From positions 79,750,218 through 79,814,217 of the forward strand of contig OX419755.1 of the NCBI GenBank assembly GCA_948567375.1: a stretch of DNA of 64,000 bases, given 5' to 3'. Positions 33,861 through 46,807 of this stretch are shown here, one piece after another. This DNA comes from Lunularia cruciata (taxonomy: Eukaryota > Streptophyta > Marchantiopsida > Lunulariales > Lunulariaceae). The translations under genes were made by a program, and so were the position numbers. Position 1 is the stretch's first letter; every line of letters starts with the position of its first letter. The notes under the pieces are model-generated. The model made no database searches. It had not been told where the DNA came from and saw only the letters and a list, made by a program, of their open reading frames with translations.

Positions 33861-35360
33861 GTCATACACATTGACCCTTCTTGACAATGTTGAGCTATCA
33901 CAATAATTGAAGCTTCATCACTTCTATTTCTTTTTTAAACACATTGCTCAAACACATCAAAAACTTGGATATGGTCAACATAAACGCCAAGATAGTGGGT
34001 ACAATGTAGTGAATTGCTTGAAATAACAGCTTCTTCTATTGCATGTGATTCTCTTTCAATTCCTTGTTGACTTGGTCTAGAATTGATTCAAGCTCTTCTT
34101 AGTTATCGAGCGTTCAAAGCCTTGACCTATCAGTCAATATGAACCTCTATTAGCTATTAAGGTAGCGCATTATGGACTAAAAGATAATGAACCAAAATCC
34201 ATCACAGTGGTCACATGCTGGAACTCCAAAGCATCTCTTAAAATTGAAACTAGTTATTCACTAGAGAACTTAATCAAAAAATGATGATGAGTTTTTTATA
34301 TACTTATGAAATATTTATATATAAATTTACTATATATTAGATTGATTAAATTTATAATGAAAAATATTTAAATCCCTAAGTAACATTTAAATATATGAAA
34401 ATAATCACATGAGATTACAATTTTATCTTGAACAAATACTAAATCAATGATCTTTTTATGTGTGGTAAGCTTGAATTAAAATATATTTTATATCATTTTA
34501 TATCTAAAAATTTTGAAATTTTGAAAATTAAATATAAATTTATTTATATGTATTTTTAAAAATATTTCTAAAATATGATGGTATTATGATTAATTGTGTT
34601 GTGATTATGTTTAACTCTCAACTAATATAAAATTTTGATTAAATTCTATATCTATAATATTTTTCAATTATTTATAAATATAAAATATATTTTTTAATAT
34701 ATAATTATATATTATATTTATTAATATTTATAATTAATTTGGTAATAAATCTCACCTTACTATAATTAATATTTTTCTTCTAATATTTTAAAATATATAT
34801 AATTATCTACAGTTCCCTTTTAGAAAAGTCTAAAATAATAAAAAAATAATTTTACATCCTCTTGCATTCAATGAGATTAAATATTATTAAAAATATTCTT
34901 TTGAATATTTATATTCTATTTATCATAAGTGAAAAAATCTTCTTTTTGGATTTATTTTATTCAAGCTATAGGATTTATTCTTGTTCTTTTTTATTTCTAT
35001 TTTAATTTCTTTGATTAATTTTTTCTATTATTTATAAAATTTTATAAACCATATATTTTTGTAGATATTTTGTAAATTTTGAAAAAATACTTTCAAATTT
35101 AAGAATAATTCAATCACAAATAATGTTTTAGACCAGATAAAATTTAATTAATCTACTTTTTAAACGCATTTCAGACAAAATCTCAAAAATACAATTATGG
35201 AATGAAAATCTAATGAGAAAAAATTTCTTTTAGAGTAAAAGGAGTAGTAGAGTGACACGTTGTAAGAACACCCACCCGCTTCCGTAAACCCAAAAGTAGA
35301 CGATCGATGATCGACGGTGTAGGTTATTTCGGAGATAAGAAAAATACTTCAGAGTCGTCC
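33861..35360. other. AT-rich intergenic region
   Basis: From about 34260 to 35230 the DNA is very rich in A and T with long TAAATAT-type stretches. I see no gene. From about 35240 the composition becomes balanced, marking the promoter side of the SEX4 gene. Confidence 0.6.
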
Positions 35361-35744
35361 ATTCTATACACGAATCTGTACGGATATGCGACGCAGTTGC
35401 AGATGGCCAAAAGATCTTCCTGGGTAGCCACGTGGTGCACTAGGGACCGTCACATCTAGAACATGAGGGAAACATTCGCATGCGGAGGCGAGATTCAGAA
35501 CAGTGGGAAACCAACCGGACAACCTCCCCATTCGCTCCGGCCACTTTGGTGGGGCCCCACACTCGCCCTTCGAAACCGAAGAGCTCCGACTCCTCCACCC
35601 GCGATTGAGAAGCAGGGGCTGCGCTCCCTCTTGATGTTCTTTCTGATTTGTATACAGGAGAATTTGTTGCTGTGCGCTTGCCAATCGTGGAACACATATC
35701 CACATTTATCACCGCGCTTCCCAACTCTACAGCGCAGGGGAGAC
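35361..35744 (+). promoter_or_regulatory. upstream region of the SEX4 gene
   Basis: About 380 bp of G+C-rich DNA directly before the SEX4 start, with overlapping open frames on both strands that I regard as chance. It contains CACGTGG at about 35429-35435, a G-box core often seen in light- and clock-regulated plant promoters. The transcription start is not known. Confidence 0.45.
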
Positions 35745-38700
35745 ATGGCGACGTCCGCTGCTGCTGGTAGTATCCGCTGTTCTGCCGTGAACCTGAGTAC
35801 GGAAACTAGAGCGAGGTATGAGATGAAATCTGTCGTCTCGTTTCAGTATGTAGTAGATTGAGTAGATCTTGTAGGATATGGTGATAAGGAGGAAATGGAT
35901 CGGTGTTTCTGTGGAGAATGTGGAGAGGCGCATTTTATGAATGTGAGACTGGTGTTAAGCTGAGAGAAATTGTGGCGGTGAAATTGTAGGAAGTCTCAAG
36001 TTGGAGCAACGAAAGTAGCATTTGCGCGATTTTCTGGAGGGTGGACTGCAGCGCAATTTCTGAAGATGGTTGGCTCAAATGGCTCCCGGGTGGAGGTTGT
36101 GCAGCTCCCGCACATGCAGGTGGTTCTCTCTGTCTCCAGCCGAGGGCATGTATATTAAATTTTGGAATGCAATGCATGACAGAGTTGTTTCTCGCCGTTA
36201 AAATTGCAGATTGTTGTGAAACAGATAATTACTCTAGAATTTGCGAATTATTTCGGGAACAATCTGCCTTTAACGTCCATACTTCAATTTTGAGGAATTT
36301 ATGCTTCTTGAAACTTTGATTGTTTGGAGCTTATATTCCTCAGAGAAGTGGCTTGTACGCGAATCCATAGTCTAGATTTTCTATTTGTGCCAGGTTCGTG
36401 CAAGTGCCGGTAAAATAGAAGATAAAGAAGTGGAGGAGAAAACCGAGGACTACACAGACACTATGCAGCAGGCAATGGGAACAGGTACGCGCTTCTATAG
36501 TCTTCCTTACTGCTTAGCTGATGAGCGTTGAACTCTTTGCTACGCATGTGAATCAGACTCAGAGATAGATGCTGTCAGCCATAGTATAATATGAATAGCG
36601 TTGTTTACCAGGGGATTCAGTAGTATTACTTCGTTTGCGGATTTTACGTGCTCTTTGTACGCATTCGCAACAGAAATCGTGCTACTTTGACGAGAAAACT
36701 CAAGAGTTGTGGAGAACCTGAAAGCTTTACAATCGAGTATATCTTTGACAAATTTAGAGACTCGAGGGTACAATTGTCTTTGTCGTACGTCAGATGAACA
36801 TGTACTGACCAACGACGTGCATTTTGTGACCAGGTCTCACTTACAGACATGAACTCGGCATGAATTATGCTCATGTCCTACCGGATTTGATCGTTGGTTC
36901 ATGTCTCCAAGTAAGTGACTCGATTTTTCCAACGTTTTCCACTGATAACGTTGGCTAATTTTTCTCTCGAGTAGGAGTTCTGAAAAGTACCGACAGTTCA
37001 GCACATACTGCAGTTTGTATAGAGTGCATATAGAGGCTTGTCTTCTGTTCTCTTTTTGATCCTTCAGCGCATATGGCATTCCCCATAAATTGTCATGTGG
37101 AAACTTGTCTTCTGTCTTGTTTGATCGTGACCAATATCTATTTCTATCGCTTGATTGAAGTCTCCGCCAGATGTGGATAAACTGAAGGAAGCTGGCGTCG
37201 GTACAATATTCTGTTTACAACAGGATCCTGACCTTGCGTATCCTTTTGACCGTTTTTAGGGATCACTTGTAAATGTTGAGCTGACAATAAGTCCTTATGA
37301 TGGAAGGACTTCTTTATCTTATTTCTCGTGCGTTTTCTCTTTAAATTCTGGAAACTGTTCTCAGTCCTCAGGACTTTAGATGGACTGAACTGCTTTACCC
37401 GCTTTACTGCTTTACTGCTTTACCTGCTTTTAGCAATGACAACTCCACAGCGCCGTGGAGTTGTCATTGCCTACATCCTGCACGCTAGCTTTCTCATCTG
37501 TCAACTTCGTAACTTCCTTGACTTTGAGATCAAAGATACTTCTCCGTGGACATTGGTGCTATCATAGCTCATGCGAAGGAGGTCGAAGGAATTGAGCATA
37601 TCAGGGCTCAAATACGGTGAGCTCTCTGAATGCTCTCTTCCACTATCAAGTTATCACCGCGCAGACCAAGCCTGTACTACTTGGCTCTTCTGTTCAGTTT
37701 CATCAAAATGCAATCATCTAAACTTGAAGCCGTCTGGAATCAGGGACTTTGATCCTTATGATTTGCGTCTACGATTACCCACGGTTGTGGCTACGTTGTA
37801 TTCGGCAACAAAGAGGAATGAAGGGACGGCATACGTACATTGTACTGCAGGGCTCGGCAGGGCCCCAGCGGTGGCGGTCAGTTGTTCACTCCCTTCGTAA
37901 CTCGATTTCCTTCATAAATCTTCATTGACGATGTGCTTCACATCATCCAAACATAAGAGGTCAACGTTCGGCAGTTTTTGCTCTTCTGCTTGTGTTCCTC
38001 CCAAGCCAGTCTTCTGGTATCACAATTTGAAAGCAAATTGTTAACCTCATTAAATTTACATGTTAGAATGAGGTGACTATAACTTTTCTCTAGAAATATC
38101 GTACCATCGAGAAAACACCGTGCAATGGTGTCTAACGTACAGTTCTCAGTCACTCCAATCAAGCAGTTGACTAATGATCTAATTAGCAGAACTGATTCTC
38201 CAACAACTTCTAAACTTCCATCTGAACCGTTTGCTTTCATTCAATTTCTTACGGCGGTTTGGCTCTGCAACAGTTGACATACATGTACTGGATTCGTGGG
38301 TACGATCTGTTCGAAGCAAATGCTATGCTACAAGTAAGAGAAACAACCTTTTCACTTCAAACCGTGACAACTGTGTATCCAGCTTTCAAAGATAGAACAC
38401 TTAGCGCGAGAGAAAAAACTAGCATGATTTCAAGTTGTGTCTACTTGATGTACAAGTTGAGACATGTTTCGTGCATACCTGCTGCTTCTTTCAGGCTGAA
38501 TATATGTATGAAGTCTGCTTGAAGCCCTTCAAAAAAATGTCCGGGTTCTCAGAAAAAATACGTTCATACCTCTTGCCGCTGGGGAACCTAGAACTCACTG
38601 TGATGTCTATTTAAGACTGTCTCTTGTTTGGCAGTTAGTGGAGTTCTTACTAGTGTGTTCTCGTAATGAATATGATGTAGAAAGTCCGGACATGCCATCC

Positions 38701-40612
38701 CAAATTGGACTCCATCAAAGCCGCAACTGCTGATCTGGTGAGTCCTATTTCTCGTTCTAACTCTTTCTTGTTTCGGTCTGCAGCCGGTTAAAAGAATCTT
38801 CAGTCGTTTAGGTAGCCCTTCGGACGGACAGAAAAATCTCGATTGGATTGTATGTGCATAGCCTCTTTGGATCTTGGTTCTGTTTATCTCTCAAGAAAGG
38901 AGAGAAGAGTACACGCATAAGATATCATGAAGACAAAGTAGGCGGTTAGTAGTGCGACGGCAGAAGACAACCAGAGGGTTCTGTTCATCTCTCAAGAAAG
39001 GAGAGAAGAATACATGCATAACATCTCATGAAGACAAAATAGGCGGTTTGTTGTTCAGCAAATAGTGCGCCGGCAGAAGACCACCAGAGCAGTTTCTGGT
39101 GACCTGTAGTGGTGCAAGTTGCCCCCCCTCCTCAAGAAGGATGAAGAAGAAATTCCACAGTTCCGTAACGTCCTTCATTCGTCTTGCTTCATAAGTTCCT
39201 ATTGACTTATATATGTCAGTGACAGTCAGTCCTGTCAGATGGGGGTATAGAACCAGGTTGTTTACAACGGGTTCTGTATTCCATCGGACAAACTGCGTGT
39301 GCCCTACTAAGTGGGTTCTGGATCCGCCGTTTTTCGAACGGTTTCTGCTCCCATTGCTCAAATATGTTCCTATTTACTTATATTTCTTGTTGTACTTGCA
39401 GTTGACTGGTAACTCGAAGGAGAAAGTGAAATTATCCTGGTTTAGAGGGGCCAATGAAAGTGTTGAAGTTGCAGGACTGGACGTCGGCTGGTACGAGGTA
39501 ATCCATATTTCACTTCAACCATCTACTAATGTTTCTGATTAGACAGTCCGTGTTCATCAACTCGGTTGCTTAGACATCTAAGCTTTGAGGCTTATGGTAG
39601 CATTTACTAAAACTCTTTTGTATAGTTTCTTGCTCTGACTTTCGTTGTTTCAGAAAGTACCGACTTAAAACACTAATAAACAGTGCTGACTTATCTGATC
39701 ATGGATTTGCCACGTGTTGATTCAGAGAGTTGCGTTCACGAGAAGTTCTGAAGATGGACATTGGCATCTGGAACGAGATTTACCTGTAAGATACTGTCCC
39801 TTGGTTATAATCCACAATTGTGACCCGCCCCTGTCGTTAAAGTTCCCGTTTCTCATGGATTGAGAAGGGGAATCCTCTTCTTGTCGTTTTGTACGTTTTG
39901 CGATTTATGTCTAGTTGCTTTCAAACCTAAGAATGGATGAGATTCTCGTATCTTATTCACGTCCCTCTAGACCATCCTATAGTAGACATCAATATATCTT
40001 ATTTAAAGGGAAACAAAGCTGAAGTTTGCCGTCGAGAGTTGATGTTCCTTTTTCTCTTTTTTTCCCGCTTGAACTCTTAGTACCTCAACTAGGTGCAGCT
40101 ATAGTAGTGGAGCAAATAACATAAATATCGTCTGTTTCCTTCTTTGGCAATCATAGTTCAACTGTTTGGAGAGCCTAAGATCTGTCCCACGTTGTAAACT
40201 TAGGTGGGGAGATATGAGTTCAAGTATATTGTAGACGGTAATTGGTGCACCAACCCAGACACTCCATTGACTCAACCTAACAAGGATGGCCACGTCAACA
40301 ATTATCTCGAGGTACCATTCTACTATCACATACCCTTTCTATGATTGCGTGGTCTTCTACCTCTGGCTTGGTGTATTTCTTGTATCTGTAGTCTTTGAAG
40401 TCTTCGACTTGGAATCTAGCAGAACGTGGCTACCAATGTGTTTACAACGGGTTCTATATTCCGTTACTCAATATGTGGCTACTAAATTTGTGCAGGTGCA
40501 AGGTGATGACGAGAGCTGGAATCTGAGACAACGGATCATGGCAGACGATTTTGTACTTACTGATGACCATCGCCAGATCATCAAGGCAAAGCTGGAGGCG
40601 CTTGCGGAGTAG
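35745..40612 (+). CDS. SEX4: SEX4-type phosphoglucan phosphatase (12 exons, complete)
   Basis: SEX4 removes phosphate from glucan chains at the starch granule surface in plastids, which allows amylases to work. Exons: 35745-35815, 36405-36484, 36834-36910, 37161-37237, 37536-37616, 37744-37876, 38274-38333, 38681-38737, 39402-39497, 39726-39785, 40204-40311, 40496-40612. All join in frame at GT..AG sites and give 338 residues. Residues 1-30 look like a short plastid transit peptide. The dual-specificity phosphatase domain has [10 protein letters not shown], the acid loop RDFDPYDLR (Asp130) and the signature HCTAGLGRA (Cys162, Arg168). CBM48 follows (about 213-300, Trp242 in GLDVGW) with [11 protein letters not shown]-terminal helix that packs on the catalytic domain ends the protein. 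Catalytic residues are intact. The first two junctions are less certain than the rest. Confidence 0.95.
37433..37470. repeat. 38-bp palindrome in SEX4 intron 4
   Basis: Two 16-bp arms (GCAATGACAACTCCAC and its exact reverse complement) flank AGCGCC, whose central GCGC would extend the stem. Just before it are four to five irregular repeats of CTGCTTTAC (about 37390-37430). Confidence 0.95.
39205..39375 (-). repeat. dispersed hairpin repeat (family H), copy in SEX4 intron 8
   Basis: This stretch is the reverse complement of sequence near 61390-61560 in the MSH3 gene. Shared phrases are CAGTCCTGTCAGA, GAACCAGGTTGTTTAC, CGGGTTCTGT and the inverted GAACGG..CCGTTC-type core with TTCTGCTCCC. It therefore belongs to a mobile or otherwise dispersed repeat. 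A shorter piece recurs in intron 11 at about 40436-40470. Confidence 0.75.
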
Positions 40613-42240
40613 AATTTCCTTACAGCTAGAGATCAATGATTATTTGGATTTAGCGTCAAAGCTGACCCTAGAATTGTTTAGAGCCTGTAAACCCCGAATG
40701 AGGCGTGAAGGTATTTTTCATTTTCGCTTCAAAAGCGTTAGGCATGCAGTCAAAACACATGACAGGCAGTTATATATAGAAATGTAGAGATCCTTAATTT
40801 ATGCTTGCCCACTTCTGTAAAATCATCAAACCTTCAGAAATCTGATGTACACAGAGAAAGAGGATGGGAGCAACTCACTTTTTCTCAAGAGGGAGAGCTC
40901 ATTCCATAATTTTGTACTGGGATAGGGTAATAAAGATGTATAAAAGCTGTGAGTATTCTCTGAACTGGTGTCAGCAAAAATATGTTTTAGTTGTCCTCAA
41001 GTTTTAAAGTATTTAAATGCGCATCTATTGTATCTCTTCGATTCTGAATTGTTTCAGCAGTGAATCGTAATGTATCATCTGCTCACCTTCATCACGTGAT
41101 GTACATGATTGGATCCACGGATACATCGGAAGAGTCTGGAAATCGAGCAGATTACGTCGTAGATAGAAGAGATTGAGCATTTACTGCTGTCTAGATACTG
41201 TATGGATATCATAGTAGTTTCTTCTATTGCCTTATACAGTTAGTATCTTGCCTTTTCAATGTGACTAGACTAATGCATTGATGTGCACTGTGACTAATGA
41301 TCAGGGGTACAGTTGCAATTGCCTTGTGTATTTATCCACTCGCTTAGGGAGGGCTTTCGGATTGCTAACAAGCGAGTTACTCGGAGACCCTTATAATTCA
41401 GGCGACCTATATGATCAAGAAAAGACACCAAGATTGATACTGAAGTTCTTCCGGCCTTCTTTACATTCTTCTCTTCGTGCTGATATCCCAGGCGAGTCCC
41501 TTGTCTTGTCTGACATCATACGCAAAAGATTCATCACCTTCGCTCATCTACGTAGCCTAGGAAATCTCTGTGCAGGGTAGGACTTGGTAGACGTGAGGCT
41601 GACTAGCCTTAGATCACATGTTTGGATTCCTCCACATGAGAATGCTGGGAGGGACGCTTAACGGGAAGGACCTGGCCCCCACCGACCTCGGCATGGAGCC
41701 ACTGTCAGAACTGTGTTTCTCCACAAAACCGAAGTGGCGGTCAGTTTACAGAGGATGTCGTTCCATCAGCCACCTGAATTCAGGCCAGTCAGTGCTTTTC
41801 GCGCAAATTCATAGAAGTCTCAGAAGTACAACAACTGACAGTGTTGGTGAAATAGGCGAGGTTTGCTCAGACAGTCGTGTTTCTGCCCTGTCCAATCAAC
41901 TCACGACATGAAAACTGACGTACTCATCCATGATGACTTAGAAATCTGCATCAACATTAGCTCCTGCTGCTCCGGTTGACCCCTTGTCGTTCTCCAGCTG
42001 ACTCTCCTATCTGCGAAGTAAAGTTGTGCCGTGCAGGCAAGGCACCCCAGTTCTGAACCAACATAGCCCTTTCACTGCTCTGTCCTCAAAACCTTATCCT
42101 CAAACCCTGTAGCTCTACAATTTACGGGACTCTACTAGACTCTGTTCATCGATGGTCAAGGGTCAAGGGTCTAGCTATCGAGAGCAATTCTGTGCAGAGC
42201 CATCAGAATGAGCCACTTTATGTCGTTGATTTATGTTTTT
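40613..42240. other. intergenic region after SEX4
   Basis: It holds the SEX4 3' untranslated region, then DNA of balanced composition. Open frames at 41281-41580 and 41618-41911 (+) have ATG starts and about 97-99 codons but match nothing I recognise. They could be small unknown genes or chance. Confidence 0.45.
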
Positions 42241-42985
42241 ATTTATATTCATTAAAATTTAATATTCTTTATAACTTATTATTTTTCTTGGTTTCTTAGT
42301 CAAAACCTGTAAAGATCTAGATTTGTTCATGTGGTATACTTTTCATGCTTTTAAATTAAAACAATTTAAAAGACTTATGTGACAGCTCTTATCGGCGATC
42401 ATCCAGCAGAAATTTAAGATAATTATATTAATTGTGCATTAAAGAATGCAGGTGAAGACAGATATTATGGATTCCCTAAACAAGAACTCGGTTAGCAGCT
42501 ACTGTCAAAAGACGGGGACGAAAGATACGACGAAGAATTCTTTTTATCCTTAATAACTATTCTGATGTGAGAAATTAAGAGTGAAGATTTGATAAATATT
42601 TGTACTCTCCATTAAACTACAATTTGGATTAGATACTTAGAGGGAATATTATTACACCACTGACAATACAGCTTAAGTCACATGGCACAAATCTGTAATG
42701 GATTTGACCCCAAACATCTTAGTTACATTATGCTCAGTATAGTTGAAACAATAAATTCGTCCTTTATTCTGTAAGTACTTTGTTCAGAGGAAGTTACCAT
42801 TCAAAAGAATCCCATAGAACTTTGTATATGTAACAAATTACAAGTAAGCTTCTCAACTTTCACATTCTTTGGTATATTCAAGTCCCTTATGATAGAACAG
42901 TAGCTTTTATAGAGAATTATTAAAGGGCACGTAAAACTATACCTCTATGCAGTTATTTATTTAATATAAAACTACTTATATGATT

Positions 42986-43054
42986 AGTGGAAAAGTGCAA
43001 CCGCGTAGAAAAAATGAAGGATGAGAAGACTCCAGCTAAGCCGTACAAGGGCTT
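42986..43054 (-). repeat. dispersed repeat R2, copy 1 (partial)
   Basis: It carries the phrase AACCGCGTAGAAAAAATGAAGG and later TAAGCCGTACAAGGG, matching the copy at 46105-46222 in the same orientation. Confidence 0.7.
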
Positions 43055-44518
43055 ATCTACATATCTTCTTTTTCTTCTAAAAAATATGCGTATTTTAAAT
43101 TGGGATATGTAATGGATATTCATGTGATCTCTTTATTGTCTGTCAAAGTCTTTGTCTTTACTCTTTTCTTTTGAAAAAGAATGTGTAGTAGATGACTATT
43201 TTTCAATTAATAAAAGTCTAGATTAATAAAAATAATATTTAATATTATGTTTAATTATCATAAAAATTTGAAGGTTATTTCATACTTATTTAATTTAAAA
43301 TTTTTCCTTGTATAATTTATAGTTATTTTTAGCTTTCTGTAGGTTTATTAAGCATTGCATTGAATTGAAAAGATTCTGGAATTTTCATTTATCTGTAATT
43401 TATATAAATAATTAGAAATAATTTTCCGTGTAAAATTACAAACTAATTTTATATCTTAAAAACAGTCTTGCAACGGAATAATTTGTTGCAAAATCGACGT
43501 ATTACTTGACCATCTCAAATTTCAAAAATCAAATGAGTTAAAGATGATAATTTTATTGAAGTTATCTACTATTATGAAAGAGAAGAAATATGCTTTTAAT
43601 ATAATAAATGTAGGGTATATAGTAAATATTTAGACTCCACATGATATAGTCATTAAGCATGCTCACTTATTTGTCTTACAAATTTAACTTTGAGTTACAT
43701 AAAAGTATTCAACTACATCCCAGGTATTTTACATTTTAGATTCAAGCTAAATTCAGATAAGACTAAATATTGAATATTGTAGTATATAAATTCCGTCTAG
43801 CATGCCTACTCTAAATAAAGTTCAAAAGCAAGAATATGGAGAACAGCTAATATCAAGACATTTTAAAAATCAGGTTCAAATTTACTTTTTCTAAAAATAT
43901 TAATTTATCATGCTAGATTTGAGAGACAAATTATCATTATATATCATTCTATAATACAAATTTAATTATACTATATATTTATTGCTAGTCTCTGCTCTCA
44001 AGTTACCTTTTCATTGTTAGATAAGAGTATCAGTCTTTCTTTTTTCTTTTTTCCTCGTTTTATTCTTCTCTTTCTTTTAAATACTTTTTTTTCTTATTAC
44101 TGTGAAAAGCAAAGAAAAATAACGTATACCTAGTGTTAGAGGTGGAAAATAGGTTCATAAAGAATTATGAGTTGCGATGCTAAATCTGATGAAAGACACA
44201 TAAAACAACAGGATTTGAAAAGTAATTTGTAAATTAACAATTTTATGAAACTTTATCACAACTTTTTTTCTTTGAGCAAGGTCTCTTTATGTAAAACATA
44301 CTTCTCCTTGATTATAAACGAAAGAACTAAGGTGCATATACAATTTATTGCAAAATTTGTAAAAAATAAGTAAATTTATTTTATTTATTTTGTTAGATAA
44401 AATTAAGCTTTCATATATATTTTTAAGAGTATATGCATAATTATAAAAAATAACTGAATTTAATGTAATTAATTTGATTAATTAAAATAAATATTTCATA
44501 TATGTTTTTAAGATTGTA

Positions 44519-44732
44519 TACCTTCTACTAAAATGATGATCTAAATTGATAAAATTGATCATATTTGGTTATTATTACTTTTATTCTTTGAGCAAAGAAA
44601 TAAAGCTTCATCATACCTTCTACTAAAACTGATGATCTAAATTGATAAATTTTATTATGTATAAAATTGATCATATTTGGTAATTATTCATTTTATTCTT
44701 TGAGCAAAGAAGAATAAATAAAGCTTCATCAT
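44519..44732 (+). repeat. imperfect tandem duplication, unit about 95-115 bp
   Basis: CCTTCTACTAAAA..TGATGATCTAAATTGATAAA occurs at about 44521 and 44616, and TTTTATTCTTTGAGCAAAGAA ends each unit. The second unit is longer by about 20 bp. Confidence 0.85.
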
Positions 44733-45160
44733 AATAAAATTTAATTTTAATTTATTTTAAACAATTTCAAGATGAGAAATAAGTAAAATTAATACAATTT
44801 CTAGCTTAACTCGATTCACTAGATTTTTAAATTTTTAAATAGCACATATTATGTTCATCATTTATATTACATAATCTGACTTAAGTGTATTGTATAAAAT
44901 GGAAAGGTAAAAAAAGACATAAATGATTTTAAACATCTAAAGAAATTTTTTTTTAACTATAATACAATTTACAATCAAAAAACATGAAAGATAAATAATA
45001 CCTTGATGAGAATCAAGTTTTCATTAGAATATTATCCTCTAACTTAAACTAGTACACAACTTTAGAATATACAATTCAGGTTAAGAGAATCAATATAAAA
45101 CTTTTGGGAGTTCACAACTTGAGAGTATACAATCTAGATTAGAGAAAAGCAATACAGGAC

Positions 45161-46807
45161 TTTGGATTTGGAAGCTGGATCCTCATTGCATGATGCCATC
45201 ATTGGAGGATCAAGTCATTGGACTAACTCACCAGCAGCTGCTAGCATGGATATCTATAATCGTATCATCTGAATTTTGAGACTCGAAGGCTGTTAGCCAC
45301 TATCAAATCTGCTCGAAAATGTTGGTATAGTCATATTGATGTTAGTTTCGGAACTCGGAAGCTATTAGTCTGATGTTCACTGTTCAACAAAACAATGACT
45401 CGGATACTACGCTTCTCTCCTATCTTGTCATATGACTTCTTCCTTCTTTGTAATTCATTCTGTTCAATTCAATTCAATTCAACTGATTCGATTGTGCAGG
45501 CTACTAGTAGAGTTGATCTTCCAGTATAACTGAGACAGTCGTGTAAACATGAATCGCATGTTTTGGCTGTGTTGAGTCGTTACGCAGATGTGATCAAGAA
45601 CCACGCGTACAGCTGCTGAGCTAAGTACAAAAATTACCAAGTGATATTATCAATCAAGTAAAAAGTAAAGTTGTCAAGTATCTGCTGGCGCTCGATCTCT
45701 AGGACAGAAAACGCATGATGAGGCAATTACCTAACTCAAAACAGCAGAGACAAGAATAGACTCCAGTAGAGATTCCGCAGATTTCTTGTCAGAGAGAACT
45801 AAGCTACACCAAAATTGCTTGGATGGATACGTTAATGAGATATACAGTACTGTGGTAGCCAGCAGAATGTCCCCGGAGCCGAAGTGCAGACGCATTAAAG
45901 CGAATGTGACATAGGTGAATTACTATTCTGCCTTCAGGTCAGACCGGCATGACAATGAACCCAGAACTTTGGATCCTTCTTCACTATTGACTGTGTCAGC
46001 ACGACCAGAGGACTCCAACATGCCTATTCCAATTATTGCCCACGTACGGACTTGTGGAATCTGACATGATGTGCCATGTTGTAATGGTTGGTACGACCCT
46101 TCCCTCATACTTCAAGCCCCACCAGGAAAAGGAGAAAAGGCGACCGCGTAGGAAAAACGAAGGATGGGAAGACCCCATCAAGCCGTACAAGGGAGAGACA
46201 AAAAAGGTAACATGGGGCTAAGCCCCAACAGGAAAAGGCGAGAGAAGAAACTTCATGATATTACTTAAGAGGGTGACAGATCAGACGTAACCCCGAACGC
46301 AGGTGTGGAGTAAAAGGCGAGCGCTGGCACAGTGCTACAAATAAAAGTACAATCGATATAACCCTTGTTTGACGGCACTCTGAATCAGATTGAACTGCGA
46401 GCGAGGAGAAATAGTACAGTGGAGTGTCTAAAACGAAATCCCCTTTACAAAATTGGATTATATACAAATTTGCGACGGTAACATGATCCAAGATATTGGT
46501 GGAAGTAGAGGTCAGCTATGCTGTGGAGTAAGAATCCCACCATACACAGCTAAGCTGACGACAATTTTGCCTATGAGACGACATCCTACATCACAATCTT
46601 TTGTCGAGTGGGCAAATGCTGGAAGGCAGGCAGTTTTCCATTTCCTTGCAGAGGAGCGAGTGAGGCCAAGAAAAAAATAGAGTAATGGACATAGTCAAGT
46701 GAGCTACTAGAATTTTCAGATGTGCATGTTCGTGAGGGTGTGTCTCCATCTAGCTCTCTACTTCTCCATTCATGTCCCATAGCTTCAAATAGACCGAAAG
46801 TCTGACT
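45161..46807. other. intergenic region left of Elongin C
   Basis: Mixed composition with short open frames but no recognisable protein. It contains R2 copy 2 and the 3' flank of the Elongin C gene, which is on the minus strand. Confidence 0.5.
46105..46250 (-). repeat. dispersed repeat R2, copy 2 (longest)
   Basis: It contains CACCAGGAAAAGGAGAAAAG, GCGACCGCGTAGG, AACGAAGGATGGGAAGACCC, ATCAAGCCGTACAAGG and a small hairpin GGGGCTAAGCCCC at about 46215-46227. Copies 3 and 4 near 48.7 and 49.0 kb are inverted relative to it. Confidence 0.75.

Larger units (their letters stand above)
42241..45160. other. AT-rich intergenic region
   Basis: About 2.9 kb with very high A+T, no open frame of note and no retroelement domain. 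It contains one copy of dispersed repeat R2 (42986-43054) and a local tandem duplication (44519-44732). Confidence 0.65.

Noticed and set aside
36391-36404. Alternative SEX4 exon 2 start at the CAG before GTTCGTGC
   Set aside because: Joining exon 1 there puts a TAG stop in frame after eight codons. The acceptor CAAG ending at 36404 keeps the frame open.
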